A stretch of 64,000 bases of DNA from JAJXWB01 sp046349085 (lineage in GTDB: Bacteria; Pseudomonadota; Alphaproteobacteria; Rhizobiales; Beijerinckiaceae), in contig JAXMDA010000005.1 in the NCBI GenBank assembly GCA_046349085.1, forward strand, positions 1-64,000. Direction: 5' to 3'. The notes below the pieces were generated by a model, which was given only the letters and a program-made list of their open reading frames with translations, was not told the DNA's origin and did no database searches. This document shows, piece by piece, positions 7,618 to 15,621 of this stretch; position 1 is the first letter of the stretch; each line of letters starts with the position of its first letter. A program made the translations under genes and the position numbers.

Positions 7618-8801
7618 TTTGCGGCGATCGCGCTTGCGCATGAAATGCCGCGAGCATTGGCGGCGGCTTCGAGAAACCCGCGCGTTGTCGCCATGAAATC
7701 TGGTTCGTCGAGCAGAAACGCGTCATGCCCCTTGTCCGTCTCGATTTCGACGAACGAGACCGGAAGACTTGCTGCATTGAGCGCATGGACGATCGTGCGC
7801 GCGTCCGAGGTCGGGTAGAGCCAGTCCGACGTGAACGACACTACGCAAAACCTGGTCTTCGCGCCGACGAATGCGCGCGCCAGCGACCCGCCGTAATCTT
7901 CGGCAAGATCGAAGTAGTCGCAGGCGCGCGTGACATAGAGGTATGAATTGGCGTCGAAACGGTCAACGAAGCTCGAACCCTGATAGCGCAGATAGTTCTC
8001 GATCTGGAAATCCGCGTCGAAGGAAAAGGTCGGCGCCGACCTGTCCTGCAGCTTTCGACCGAACTTTCGCTGAAGCGCGCCCTCGGAAAGATAGGTGATG
8101 TGAGCGGACATGCGGGCCACTGCAAGGCCCTTGATCGGGCGTGCGCCAAACTCTGAGTATCGGCCGCCGCGCCAATCGGGGTCGGCCATGACCGCCTGAC
8201 GGCCGACTTCATGGAAGGCGATGTTCTGCGCGGAATGCTTGGAAGCGGTCGCCACCGGCAGGGCGGCAAAAACGCGATCCGGATAACTGGCCACCCACTG
8301 CAGCACCTGCATGCCGCCCATCGAGCCGCCTGCGACACAGAATAGCGTCTCGATACCGAGGTGATCGATCAACATGGCTTGCGCGCGCACCATGTCCCGA
8401 ATGGTCACCACGGGAAGATCGAGGCCCCAGGGCTTCCCGGTTTCAGGATTGGTCGACGCCGGTCCCGTTGATCCCATGCAGCCGCCGACCACGTTGGAGC
8501 AGATGACGAAATAACGGTCGGTGTCGATCGGCCGGCCGGGACCCACCATCGCCGCCCACCAGCCAGCCTTTCCCGTCACGGGATGTTCGTTTGAAACGTG
8601 CTGGTCGCCCGTCAGGGCATGGCACACGAGAACTGCGTTGGAGCGATCGGCGTTGAGAGCGCCGTAGGTCTGATACGCGATTGTGAGCGGGGCGAGCGAC
8701 GCCCCGGCATCCAAGCCCAGCGGTTGGTCCGGCCCGAAGCGAACGACATAGCTGCTGGGATTATCCGCTTCCTGAACGCTAACGGCTGTCACTTCTAGCA
8801 A
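7614..8801 (-). CDS. metX: Homoserine O-acetyltransferase
   Basis: First committed step of methionine synthesis by acyl transfer from acetyl-CoA to homoserine. 395 aa, alpha/beta hydrolase. Nucleophile elbow AGGSMGGMQ places Ser160. The catalytic Asp is in FTSDWLYPTSD and the His in DKGHDAF. Substrate-binding block GCMGSTGP is present. The assigned start is TTG at 8801; a GTG three codons in (8792) is equally possible. Overlaps metW by 4 bp. A perfect 7-bp inverted repeat lies 8 bp upstream of the start. Confidence 0.95.
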   Translation of the reverse strand: MLEVTAVSVQEADNPSSYVVRFGPDQPLGLDAGASLAPLTIAYQTYGALNADRSNAVLVCHALTGDQHVSNEHPVTGKAGWWAAMVGPGRPIDTDRYFVICSNVVGGCMGSTGPASTNPETGKPWGLDLPVVTIRDMVRAQAMLIDHLGIETLFCVAGGSMGGMQVLQWVASYPDRVFAALPVATASKHSAQNIAFHEVGRQAVMADPDWRGGRYSEFGARPIKGLAVARMSAHITYLSEGALQRKFGRKLQDRSAPTFSFDADFQIENYLRYQGSSFVDRFDANSYLYVTRACDYFDLAEDYGGSLARAFVGAKTRFCVVSFTSDWLYPTSDARTIVHALNAASLPVSFVEIETDKGHDAFLLDEPDFMATTRGFLEAAANARGISCASAIAAK

Positions 8802-8808
8802 ATCCGCT

Positions 8809-8826
8809 CGTTCGATATGTCGAACG
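8809..8826. promoter_or_regulatory. Inverted repeat immediately upstream of metX
   Basis: CGTTCGA (8809-8815), four bases, TCGAACG (8820-8826): a perfect 7-bp dyad ending 8 bp before the metX TTG start. It could be a repressor operator or an mRNA hairpin close to the ribosome-binding region. No matching regulator gene is adjacent. Confidence 0.35.
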
Positions 8827-8942
8827 TTCTGTGCGGAAAGAAGAACATCGTCCGCATGGGAAAGTCAAGACGCATCAACGCGCATCCGACTGTTCATCGT
8901 CTTCCCCGTCAATTAAGAGATGCGCGACCTTGGGACAGACAG

Positions 8943-9815
8943 ATGACCGCAAGCCCCGACGATCGCGCCGCTCTCGAACTCTCAGCGCTACGCCAGAACA
9001 TCGACCGCATTGATGAGTCCGTTCATCGCCTGCTGATCGAGCGAGGAGAGATCATCGAAAATCTCATTGCGACCAAGACACGGCAGGGCGGCGGCTCCGC
9101 ATTCCGTCCGGGTCGGGAAGCCGAAATGATGAGGCGGCTGGTTCAGAGGCATACCGGTCTTCTGCCGCTCGACACTATCGAGAGCATCTGGCGCACCATC
9201 ATTGGGACGTTCACCTATGTTCAGTCCAATTATTCCGTGCACGTCGATGTCTCTGCAGGCGATGCGGCGATGCGGGATTCCGCGCGTTTTCACTTTGGCT
9301 TCACTGCGCCCTACGTGCCCCATCACGGTCCCCAAGCCGTCATAGACGCGGTCGAGGGATCGGCCGGCGACCTGGGGCTGCTGCGGGTCGCTGGGGGCGT
9401 CGGCGATGGAGCCTGGTGGTCGCGCCTGACGGACCCGGCCGCTCCAAAGATCATCGCGCGCTTGCCCTTTGTCGATCGGCCGGATCATCCGGCGGGCATC
9501 CCGCTTTTTGTCGTTTCCAAACCGCTTGCGGAAGCCGCAGCAACGGATGTGCAGTTGTTTGCGGCGCGGCTTGATCGATGGCGGGACGCCCTTCCAGATT
9601 CAATTCGTGCGATGAAGGGACGGCTTGTCGGCAATGCTGTCGACGAGCGTGGCTTGTCCGTGCTCATGGCGTTTCCCGGCCCGGACGGGCTTGCCGCGGC
9701 GCGCCGCTGTCTTGAAGCAACAGGATTGGCCGGCGCACAGCCGCTCTTTGTCGGCAGCCACGCGGCGCCTTTCGTTCCGAACAAGCCCGGCGACAAAAAG
9801 GCGATCCATGCCTGA
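8943..9815 (+). CDS. Chorismate mutase (AroQ class) with C-terminal extension
   Basis: 290 aa. Residues about 10-100 form an AroQ-type helical chorismate mutase (ALRQNIDRIDESVHRLLIER, then AFRPGREAEMMRRL), converting chorismate to prephenate. The C-terminal 190 residues (FHFGFTAPYVPHHGPQAVID, AGDLGLLRV, GIPLFVVSKPL) belong to a conserved alphaproteobacterial extension of unclear role, related in layout to prephenate dehydratase-type regions. ATG 8943 gives the usual family start. An upstream in-frame ATG (8817) would add 42 basic residues unlike the family. Stop overlaps the next gene by 8 bp, so its product feeds directly into prephenate dehydrogenase. Confidence 0.85.
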   Translation: MTASPDDRAALELSALRQNIDRIDESVHRLLIERGEIIENLIATKTRQGGGSAFRPGREAEMMRRLVQRHTGLLPLDTIESIWRTIIGTFTYVQSNYSVHVDVSAGDAAMRDSARFHFGFTAPYVPHHGPQAVIDAVEGSAGDLGLLRVAGGVGDGAWWSRLTDPAAPKIIARLPFVDRPDHPAGIPLFVVSKPLAEAAATDVQLFAARLDRWRDALPDSIRAMKGRLVGNAVDERGLSVLMAFPGPDGLAAARRCLEATGLAGAQPLFVGSHAAPFVPNKPGDKKAIHA

Positions 9816-10758
9816 CACCTGGGGCCAGAAACTGGCCGAGCCCTTGTTTCAGTCGTTGACCGTCATCGGCTGCGGCCTGATCGGTTCGTCCCTTTTGCGT
9901 GTAGCGCGCCGCAACAATCTCGCGCGCAATCTCGTTGCGGCAGATGTTTCGCCAACCGTCTGCGCGCGGGTTTCGGAGCTTGGGCTCGCCGATCGGGTCA
10001 CCGGCGACATCGCGGCTTCGGTCGTTGGCGCGGACCTGGTAATTCTCTGCGTCCCGGTTGGCGCCAACGAAATCGTCGGCAGGGCGATCGGCCCGGCGCT
10101 CTCGGCAGGCGCGATCGTCAGCGACGTGGGCTCTGTCAAAGGCGCAGTTTTCGGGGCTTTGACGCCACTCATGCCGGCGGGCGTGCATTTGATTCCTGCG
10201 CATCCCGTTGCGGGCACCGAGTATTCTGGACCCGACGCCGGCTTCGCGACCCTATTCCTCAATCGCTGGTGCATCCTGACGCCGCCTGTCATGGCCGATC
10301 AGGCCGCCGTCGAAAAGCTGTCCGCCTTCTGGACCGCCGCCGGCAGCAACGTCGAAATCATGACCGCGGAGCACCACGATCTCGTTCTCGCGATCACGAG
10401 TCACGTGCCGCATCTGATCGCCTACAATATTGTGGGAACGGCGGCGGACCTGGAGGTCGTGACGCAATCCGAAGTCATCAAGTTTTCCGCGGGCGGGTTT
10501 CGCGACTTCACGCGCATCGCGGCGTCGGATCCGACGATGTGGCGCGATGTCTTTCTCAACAACAAGGACGCGGTGCTCGAAATACTCGGGCGCTTCACCG
10601 AGGATCTCAGCGCGCTCCAACGCATGATTCGTTGGGGCGACGGCGACGGGCTCTTCGCGCTCTTTACCCGAACGAGAAATATCCGGCGCAGCATCATCGC
10701 GAGTGGACAGGAAACCGCCGCGCCGGATTTCGGGCGACATCAATCCGATCCTCAGTAG
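9808..10758 (+). CDS. tyrA: Prephenate/arogenate dehydrogenase
   Basis: NAD(P)-dependent oxidative decarboxylation of prephenate (or arogenate) for tyrosine synthesis. 316 aa. Rossmann motif VIGCGLIGSSLLRVARR at residues about 18-34, then the family blocks VSDVGSVKGAVF, IPAHPVAGTEYSGPDAG and TAEHHDLVLAITSHVPHLIA. ATG 9808 is nested in the last codons of the chorismate mutase gene. In many rhizobia a histidinol-phosphate aminotransferase (hisC) sits between these two genes; here it is absent. Convergent with the DUF2125 gene, overlapping by 7 bp. Confidence 0.93.
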   Translation: MPDTWGQKLAEPLFQSLTVIGCGLIGSSLLRVARRNNLARNLVAADVSPTVCARVSELGLADRVTGDIAASVVGADLVILCVPVGANEIVGRAIGPALSAGAIVSDVGSVKGAVFGALTPLMPAGVHLIPAHPVAGTEYSGPDAGFATLFLNRWCILTPPVMADQAAVEKLSAFWTAAGSNVEIMTAEHHDLVLAITSHVPHLIAYNIVGTAADLEVVTQSEVIKFSAGGFRDFTRIAASDPTMWRDVFLNNKDAVLEILGRFTEDLSALQRMIRWGDGDGLFALFTRTRNIRRSIIASGQETAAPDFGRHQSDPQ

Positions 10759-11780
10759 AGCGGCGGCAGCGGGAAAGCGCGCCGCAAGGGGCCGATCGAG
10801 AGGGCGCCGCCCTCGGCGGACATATCCAGCCTCAAATCGCCCTTGCCCAGTACGCCGGCGGCGAGTCGGCCGCCGATCGTGTTCCTTTGCACCTTTCCGG
10901 CGCTCTCTAAGATGGCGAGCACGATTGGGCCCGCGTTGCGCAGATTGACAGAGAGCTCGCCGTCCGGCCGATGCATTTGGTCAAGTCCGATACTGCCCTC
11001 GGCCTGCGCCGCAAAATCGCCCGTTGTTAGACTGAGGGCGGCAATTGATATGCGGCCGCCGGCGATACGCCAGGCCTCGGCACGCTCGGCCCATTGCCCG
11101 ACGTTCGCTGCATCAAGCTGCGAAACAGCGCCCAATGCCGTGAGCAGAGCCGGGCCGCGCGGCCCCAGATAGGTCGCGAGCACAGACGAGTTCACGCCTG
11201 CGAGCCCGGCGGTAATGTTGTATGGCGCAAAGGGCGTCGGCGCAGTCCGCTTGAGATGAAAGTGAAGCGTCTCGACCGTTGACGGCGGTAGGTCGGCAAC
11301 CGTCGCGGTCAGATCGCGACCGACTATCGACAGTCGGTCGAGCCGCTCCGGCAGCCCTCGCGCCGAAATCTGAAGGTTCGACCAATCGAGCGAAGCCGTC
11401 GTGCCGTTTGCCTCGAGACTTGCGGGCGCCGAAAGTTCGATCTCGACAAGCTTTGGCGTGTAGAGCCGGGCGTGAATCAAGGCTCGCTTCGCCGATACCC
11501 TGATCGCCGTCGCTTCCTCTTCGGTCCTGAGTTTTGGTCGAAGGCAATCGAGTGCGATCGCAAACGGATAGCCGCCGGATGTCAGGGAATCGCATGACCA
11601 GATGCGGCCGAACTGGGCTTCTCGTTCCAATTGAACATGAAATTCCCGCCACGCCATGTGTTGGGCGACGTACCAGTAGGCTGACCAGCCGAAAGCGAGG
11701 AAGAGGGCGGCGAAACATCCAGCCCAAAGGCCGCCGCGCCAGGCGTTGTGCTTCACAGGCGCATTGCTGTCGCCGCGCAT
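10752..11780 (-). CDS. DUF2125 domain protein, membrane-anchored
   Basis: 342 aa. One N-terminal membrane helix (about residues 17-37, GLWAGCFAALFLAFGWSAYW), then a long periplasmic domain of the DUF2125 family, marked by SCDSLTSGGYPFAIALDCLRP. Function is unknown; the fold is predicted to be beta-rich, and the gene is regularly found near envelope genes in Alphaproteobacteria. Last gene of the ftsE-ftsX-plsC series, 9 bp after plsC. ATG 11780. Confidence 0.85.
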   Translation of the reverse strand: MRGDSNAPVKHNAWRGGLWAGCFAALFLAFGWSAYWYVAQHMAWREFHVQLEREAQFGRIWSCDSLTSGGYPFAIALDCLRPKLRTEEEATAIRVSAKRALIHARLYTPKLVEIELSAPASLEANGTTASLDWSNLQISARGLPERLDRLSIVGRDLTATVADLPPSTVETLHFHLKRTAPTPFAPYNITAGLAGVNSSVLATYLGPRGPALLTALGAVSQLDAANVGQWAERAEAWRIAGGRISIAALSLTTGDFAAQAEGSIGLDQMHRPDGELSVNLRNAGPIVLAILESAGKVQRNTIGGRLAAGVLGKGDLRLDMSAEGGALSIGPLRRAFPLPPLY

Positions 11781-11789
11781 CGGCGCAGG

Positions 11790-12635
11790 TCACGCAGTTT
11801 TTCGCGCATCTGCGCGTTGCTTGTCGTCTGACGTCGCGACCAGCCCGGCCAGTGTCGGATCAATGCGCAAGGCTTCCTCGACCAGCGCCCGTGTGCCGCC
11901 CTCCACGGCGTCTTCGAGCCGTCGTGAAAATTCTTCTTTGGGCAAGCCCGGTTCAATGACCGGCAGAAACTCGATGATCGCGACGCCGGGATTCCGCAGG
12001 AAGCTGCGCCGCGGCCAGAACAGGCCGGTATTCAACGCAACGGGCAGCACGCGCGCGTTCAGCGCCGAATAGAGATGGGTGACCCCATATTTATATGTTG
12101 GCGGGGCGCCGACGGGCCGTCGCGTTCCCTCCGGAAATATCAGTATTCGACGTCCAAGTTTGAGAAACTCCGCGACGCCGTTCGTTACCTGGGTGAGCGC
12201 CGTCGAGCCAGACGAGCGATTGATCGAGATTTGCTCGACCGCGCCCAGGTACCAGCCGAACAGGGGTATCCACTTCAGCTCGCGCTTGTGTACGTAGGAG
12301 AAATTGTCGACGGCGAGGACGAGCGCAAACGTCTCCAGGATCGACTGATGTTTGGGAGCGACAACCAGCCCGCCGGGCGGAATGCGTTCAAGCCCCCTGA
12401 ACTCAAGCCTGGTCCCGCAAATCAGACGCAGCAACCAGAGCGATGTCCATGCCCATGCGCGCGCCATGAAGGTTGCCGGACCTCGACCCATCAGCACCGA
12501 TGGCAGGCCGAGCACCATCAAGAGAACCAGATTCACATAGAAAAGAACGTTGAAGACCGTCGATCGCGCTGCAATCGACAAGCGGCGCGCGCGCCCTGCG
12601 ACGCCGCCTTCCAATGTTCTGGTCTGCTGCTCCAT
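11790..12635 (-). CDS. plsC: 1-acyl-sn-glycerol-3-phosphate acyltransferase (PlsC family)
   Basis: 281 aa. Makes phosphatidic acid by acylating lysophosphatidate at the membrane. N-terminal membrane helices (about residues 30-52 and 60-85). Motif I is KHQSILETF, an H-x4-E form of the usual H-x4-D. Motif II region is SINRSSG, motif III FPEGTRR, motif IV region LPVALNTG. The start ATG 12635 lies 13 bp downstream of the ftsX stop, and the gene is followed by the DUF2125 gene, forming an envelope operon. Confidence 0.9.
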   Translation of the reverse strand: MEQQTRTLEGGVAGRARRLSIAARSTVFNVLFYVNLVLLMVLGLPSVLMGRGPATFMARAWAWTSLWLLRLICGTRLEFRGLERIPPGGLVVAPKHQSILETFALVLAVDNFSYVHKRELKWIPLFGWYLGAVEQISINRSSGSTALTQVTNGVAEFLKLGRRILIFPEGTRRPVGAPPTYKYGVTHLYSALNARVLPVALNTGLFWPRRSFLRNPGVAIIEFLPVIEPGLPKEEFSRRLEDAVEGGTRALVEEALRIDPTLAGLVATSDDKQRADARKTA

Positions 12636-12648
12636 GAAATCGTCTCGA

Positions 12649-13599
12649 TCAGGCCAGACGTCTCAAACGCCGAAAAACGATCATACGCGAAGTTTGTCCG
12701 GACAAGGCAGCGCTCAATACGGCAATCAGCGCAATCGTCGAGTAGCCGAGCCAGCCGATTGAAAACGAGCCGAACAGAGCCTCCAGCTGTTCGCCGCTCG
12801 GCGTTGCGGCCAGCCTGCGGCTGAGCACGCCCGCAATGACGAACATGAGCGAGGCGGCTCCCGCGCCCACAAGTCCGCCGCGCAATCCCAGCCACAGAAA
12901 ACGATACTGGAACTGCTTGGATATGAACTGGTCGCTCGCCCCGACAAAATGCAGGACTTCAATTATTTCCTTGTTGCCCGCCATCGCGCCATGCGTCGCG
13001 AAGGATATCGCGAGAGCCATCGCCGTGATGATGAGGGCCAGCAGCAGAAGGGCGATGGCGACCAGCGCATTGGCCATGTCGGCAAGTCGCTCGGACCAGA
13101 CGCGATGGTCGTCGAGATTGGCGTTAGGCGATATTTCGGCCACACGGCGTCGCAGTTGCTCGAAATTGACTGTTGTGCCGGCCGCGAGCTTGAGCACGAT
13201 CATGCGCGGCACTGGAACCTCGTCGAGGTTGACGCCCTGACCGAGCCACGGCTCAAGCAGCAATTCGGATTCGCGCTTCGTCATGGCTCGGACATCGGCC
13301 ACGCCTGGAAAAGCGCGCGCGGCCTGAACAATTCGGGCGATATCGGAGTCGATATCGCGATTCGATGCGGGTTTGACCTGAATCGTCGCCTCTCGCGATA
13401 CGGTCGAGCGCCATTCCTGGCTCGCCTGCCCGATCAAGACCGCCCCGCCTGCGGCCAGCGAGGCGAGAAAAGTCATAATGGCCACGACGATGATCAGCGT
13501 ACGGCCGGCTATGCTCGATGCAGGCACTAATGGAGCTTCGCCCTCGCGGGTCTTGGCATTCGGCGCCTGGGTCGAAGAGTCGGCCGATTCCGCGGACAT
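12649..13599 (-). CDS. ftsX: Cell division protein FtsX
   Basis: Membrane subunit of the FtsEX complex, which uses FtsE ATP hydrolysis to activate periplasmic peptidoglycan hydrolases at the septum. 316 aa with the expected four helices (about 33-56, 178-202, 233-258, 284-306) and a periplasmic loop between the first two (residues 57-175) that recruits hydrolase activators. The C-terminal permease part contains ATHGAMAGNKEIIEVLHFVG, typical of FtsX. Follows ftsE by 8 bp. Confidence 0.95.
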   Translation of the reverse strand: MSAESADSSTQAPNAKTREGEAPLVPASSIAGRTLIIVVAIMTFLASLAAGGAVLIGQASQEWRSTVSREATIQVKPASNRDIDSDIARIVQAARAFPGVADVRAMTKRESELLLEPWLGQGVNLDEVPVPRMIVLKLAAGTTVNFEQLRRRVAEISPNANLDDHRVWSERLADMANALVAIALLLLALIITAMALAISFATHGAMAGNKEIIEVLHFVGASDQFISKQFQYRFLWLGLRGGLVGAGAASLMFVIAGVLSRRLAATPSGEQLEALFGSFSIGWLGYSTIALIAVLSAALSGQTSRMIVFRRLRRLA

Positions 13600-13607
13600 T
13601 TGGCGCC

Positions 13608-14270
13608 TCAGTCGTAGATGTGAAGCCGGCGATCGCCGAGCACTAACCGGCGCGCCCCGTCGAATTGATCCATCAGCCCGAGGTCGTGCGTTGCGACGAC
13701 GACCGAGGTGCCGGAACGCTGAAGTTCCACGAACAGACGTATGATGCGTCTCGCCATCGTGGGGTCGACATTGCCAGTCGGCTCGTCGGCAAGCAGCAGT
13801 TCGGGCCGAACGATCAGGGCGCGCGCAATGGCCGCGCGCTGCTTTTCGCCGCCGGACAGGACCTCGGGGTAGACGTGCATTCGGTCCCCCAAGCCGACCC
13901 AGCGAAGCAATTCCACGACTTCGTCGCGATATTCCGATTCCGACTTGTTCTGGACCCTCAGCGGCAGCGCAACGTTCTCGTAGGTCGTGAGGTGATCGAG
14001 CAACCGGAAATCCTGAAACACGACGCCGATGCGACGTCGGATCGATGTTATCGCGTCCTTGTCTAGGGTTGAGGAATCCTGCCCAAAAAGCGAAATGAAC
14101 CCGCGCGTGGGCCGCAAGGATAAAAGCAGCAGCCGCATCAGGGTCGTCTTGCCAGCGCCGGACGGCCCGGTCAGGAATTGAAATGAACCCGGCGTGATCG
14201 AAAAATTGAGATCCTGAAGAACCTCCGGCCCCATTCCATAGCGCAGGCCGACATTTTCGAAGCGCACCAA
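13608..14270 (-). CDS. ftsE: Cell division ATP-binding protein FtsE
   Basis: ABC-type ATPase of FtsEX, 220 aa. Walker A GPSGAGKT (residues 35-42), Q-loop VVFQDFRLLDHL, signature LSGGEKQR, Walker B LLLADEPTGNVD and H-loop ATHD are intact. I place the start at the TTG 14270, preceded by GGAG at proper spacing; this gives the family start xVRFENVGLRYG. The frame is open 53 codons further upstream, but that part has no family sequence. A near-CtrA site (TTAG-N7-TTAA, 14324-14338) lies about 55 bp upstream. Confidence 0.95.
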   Translation of the reverse strand: MVRFENVGLRYGMGPEVLQDLNFSITPGSFQFLTGPSGAGKTTLMRLLLLSLRPTRGFISLFGQDSSTLDKDAITSIRRRIGVVFQDFRLLDHLTTYENVALPLRVQNKSESEYRDEVVELLRWVGLGDRMHVYPEVLSGGEKQRAAIARALIVRPELLLADEPTGNVDPTMARRIIRLFVELQRSGTSVVVATHDLGLMDQFDGARRLVLGDRRLHIYD

Positions 14271-14432
14271 GACGAAGCTCCGGCAGGACCGCACAAGCTG
14301 TGACGATGGCGAATCGCCAATCTTTAGGCCTTCATTAACTATAAGCCTGCGATCTATGGAATCGGAAGCCAGCGGACACAGAGTTGCTCTGTCTTGAGAC
14401 TTGAATCGCGGCTCTCTCCGGAACCGCACGTC

Positions 14433-14954
14433 ATGACAATCGCTTTCAGTGCAGATTTCGACGTTCAGGCGAATAACCGATCGAGGCGCTGGTTTGTCGC
14501 GATCGGTTTGACTGCGGTTACGCTTATGGCGGCTGTCGGCGCGCGAACGCGTATTGTAGCCCTTGCGCCCCAGACGGCCGCGCTGTTCAAGGCGATCGGC
14601 CTGCCTGTCAACCTGAGCGGCGTTACGCTGGATCGAGTGAGCGCCCGCATCTTTTTGGACGGGGACAGGCGCATCCTGGTGGTGGAGGGAGATCTGGTCA
14701 ATCCGGGCAACCGCGAGGAGACGGCGCGGCCGCTGCTCGTTTCCGTACGCGGCGACAAGGGTCAGCCGCTCTACGCCTGGACGACGAAGGCGTCGCAGCA
14801 GCAGGTTTCAGGCGGCGAGCGCGCCGCGTTCGTCGCCCGGCTCGCCTCGCCGCCTGCGAGCGCCAGCAGCGTGCTTGTCGAATTTGACCGTAGCGAGGAC
14901 GAAGCGCGCGCAAAGACCCCGGCGATCTTGAAAAGCGGGCCGATTATCCGCTGA
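14433..14954 (+). CDS. Membrane-anchored DUF3426/FxLYD-like protein without zinc ribbon
   Basis: 173 aa. One membrane helix (about residues 24-44, FVAIGLTAVTLMAAVGAR) followed by a periplasmic beta domain (LSGVTLDRVSARIF, ILVVEGDLVNPGN, RPLLVSVRGDKGQPLYAWTT) like the C-terminal part of MJ0042/DUF3426 proteins. Those usually start with a Cys4 zinc ribbon (CPxC...CxxC) and a long linker and are encoded divergently from ftsE, the same position as here. No cysteines are present at this N-terminus, so it is a shortened version. ATG 14433; no strong ribosome-binding site. Function unknown. Confidence 0.7.
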   Translation: MTIAFSADFDVQANNRSRRWFVAIGLTAVTLMAAVGARTRIVALAPQTAALFKAIGLPVNLSGVTLDRVSARIFLDGDRRILVVEGDLVNPGNREETARPLLVSVRGDKGQPLYAWTTKASQQQVSGGERAAFVARLASPPASASSVLVEFDRSEDEARAKTPAILKSGPIIR

Positions 14955-14955
14955 C

Positions 14956-15534
14956 TCAGGGCTCCAGGACGGAATCCCAGTACAGATAGTCCATCCAGCT
15001 ATCGTGCAGATAATTGGGCGGAAAGTGCCGCCCGGCTCGCATCAGGTCTTCGATGTTCGGCTGGTATGGAAATACCGCAGGCCACATATGCGCCTCCGCG
15101 GGCAGCCGGTCGCTCTTGCGGAGATTGCAGGAGGAGCAGGCGGCGACGACATTTTCCCACGTCGTCAGGCCGCCCTTGGAGCGCGGCACGACGTGGTCGA
15201 AGGTCAAATCTTCATGTTGCCCGCAATACTGGCACGTGAAGCGATCGCGAAGGAAAACGTTGAACCGTGTAAATGCCGGGTGTCGGGCTGGCTTGATGTA
15301 GGTCTTCAGAGAAACGACGGACGGCAACCGCATTTCGAAGCTCGGACTTCGGACCGTCTTGTCGTAATGCGAAACGATGTTCACGCGGTCCAGAAAGACT
15401 GCCTTGATCGCATCCTGCCAGGACCAGAGCGAGAGCGGGTAATAGCTCAACGGCCGGTAATCCGCGTTGAGCACCAGCGCCGGGCACGCCTCCGGCCTGA
15501 CTGTCGGTTGGAAGTGAACCGTCAACCGGAGCAC
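14956..15534 (-). CDS. HNH endonuclease family protein
   Basis: 192 aa. The C-terminal half holds an HNH/McrA-type zinc-finger nuclease: FTCQYCGQHEDLTFDHVVPRS, then GGLTTWENVVAACSSCNLRK. The two CxxC pairs bind structural zinc and DHVVP gives the catalytic His. The N-terminal half (ALVLNADYRPLSYYPLSLWSW) is the conserved extension of a chromosomal alphaproteobacterial clade, not of homing or phage enzymes. Start uncertain: GTG 15534 or TTG 15525. Only 1 bp separates it from the convergent DUF3426-like gene. Cellular role unknown. Confidence 0.85.
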   Translation of the reverse strand: MLRLTVHFQPTVRPEACPALVLNADYRPLSYYPLSLWSWQDAIKAVFLDRVNIVSHYDKTVRSPSFEMRLPSVVSLKTYIKPARHPAFTRFNVFLRDRFTCQYCGQHEDLTFDHVVPRSKGGLTTWENVVAACSSCNLRKSDRLPAEAHMWPAVFPYQPNIEDLMRAGRHFPPNYLHDSWMDYLYWDSVLEP

Positions 15535-15621
15535 CCCGTCTCATCATTGTTCGGCCAAAGCCGAATCTCGCCGCAGACACAGTCTACAAGCGTCAAGACG
15601 GAAATGTGAAGGCCAATCGGA

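Noticed and set aside
8802..8942. SAM-II (metA-type) riboswitch before metX
   Set aside because: I looked for the conserved pseudoknot blocks on the minus strand and did not find them; only an unrelated dyad is present.
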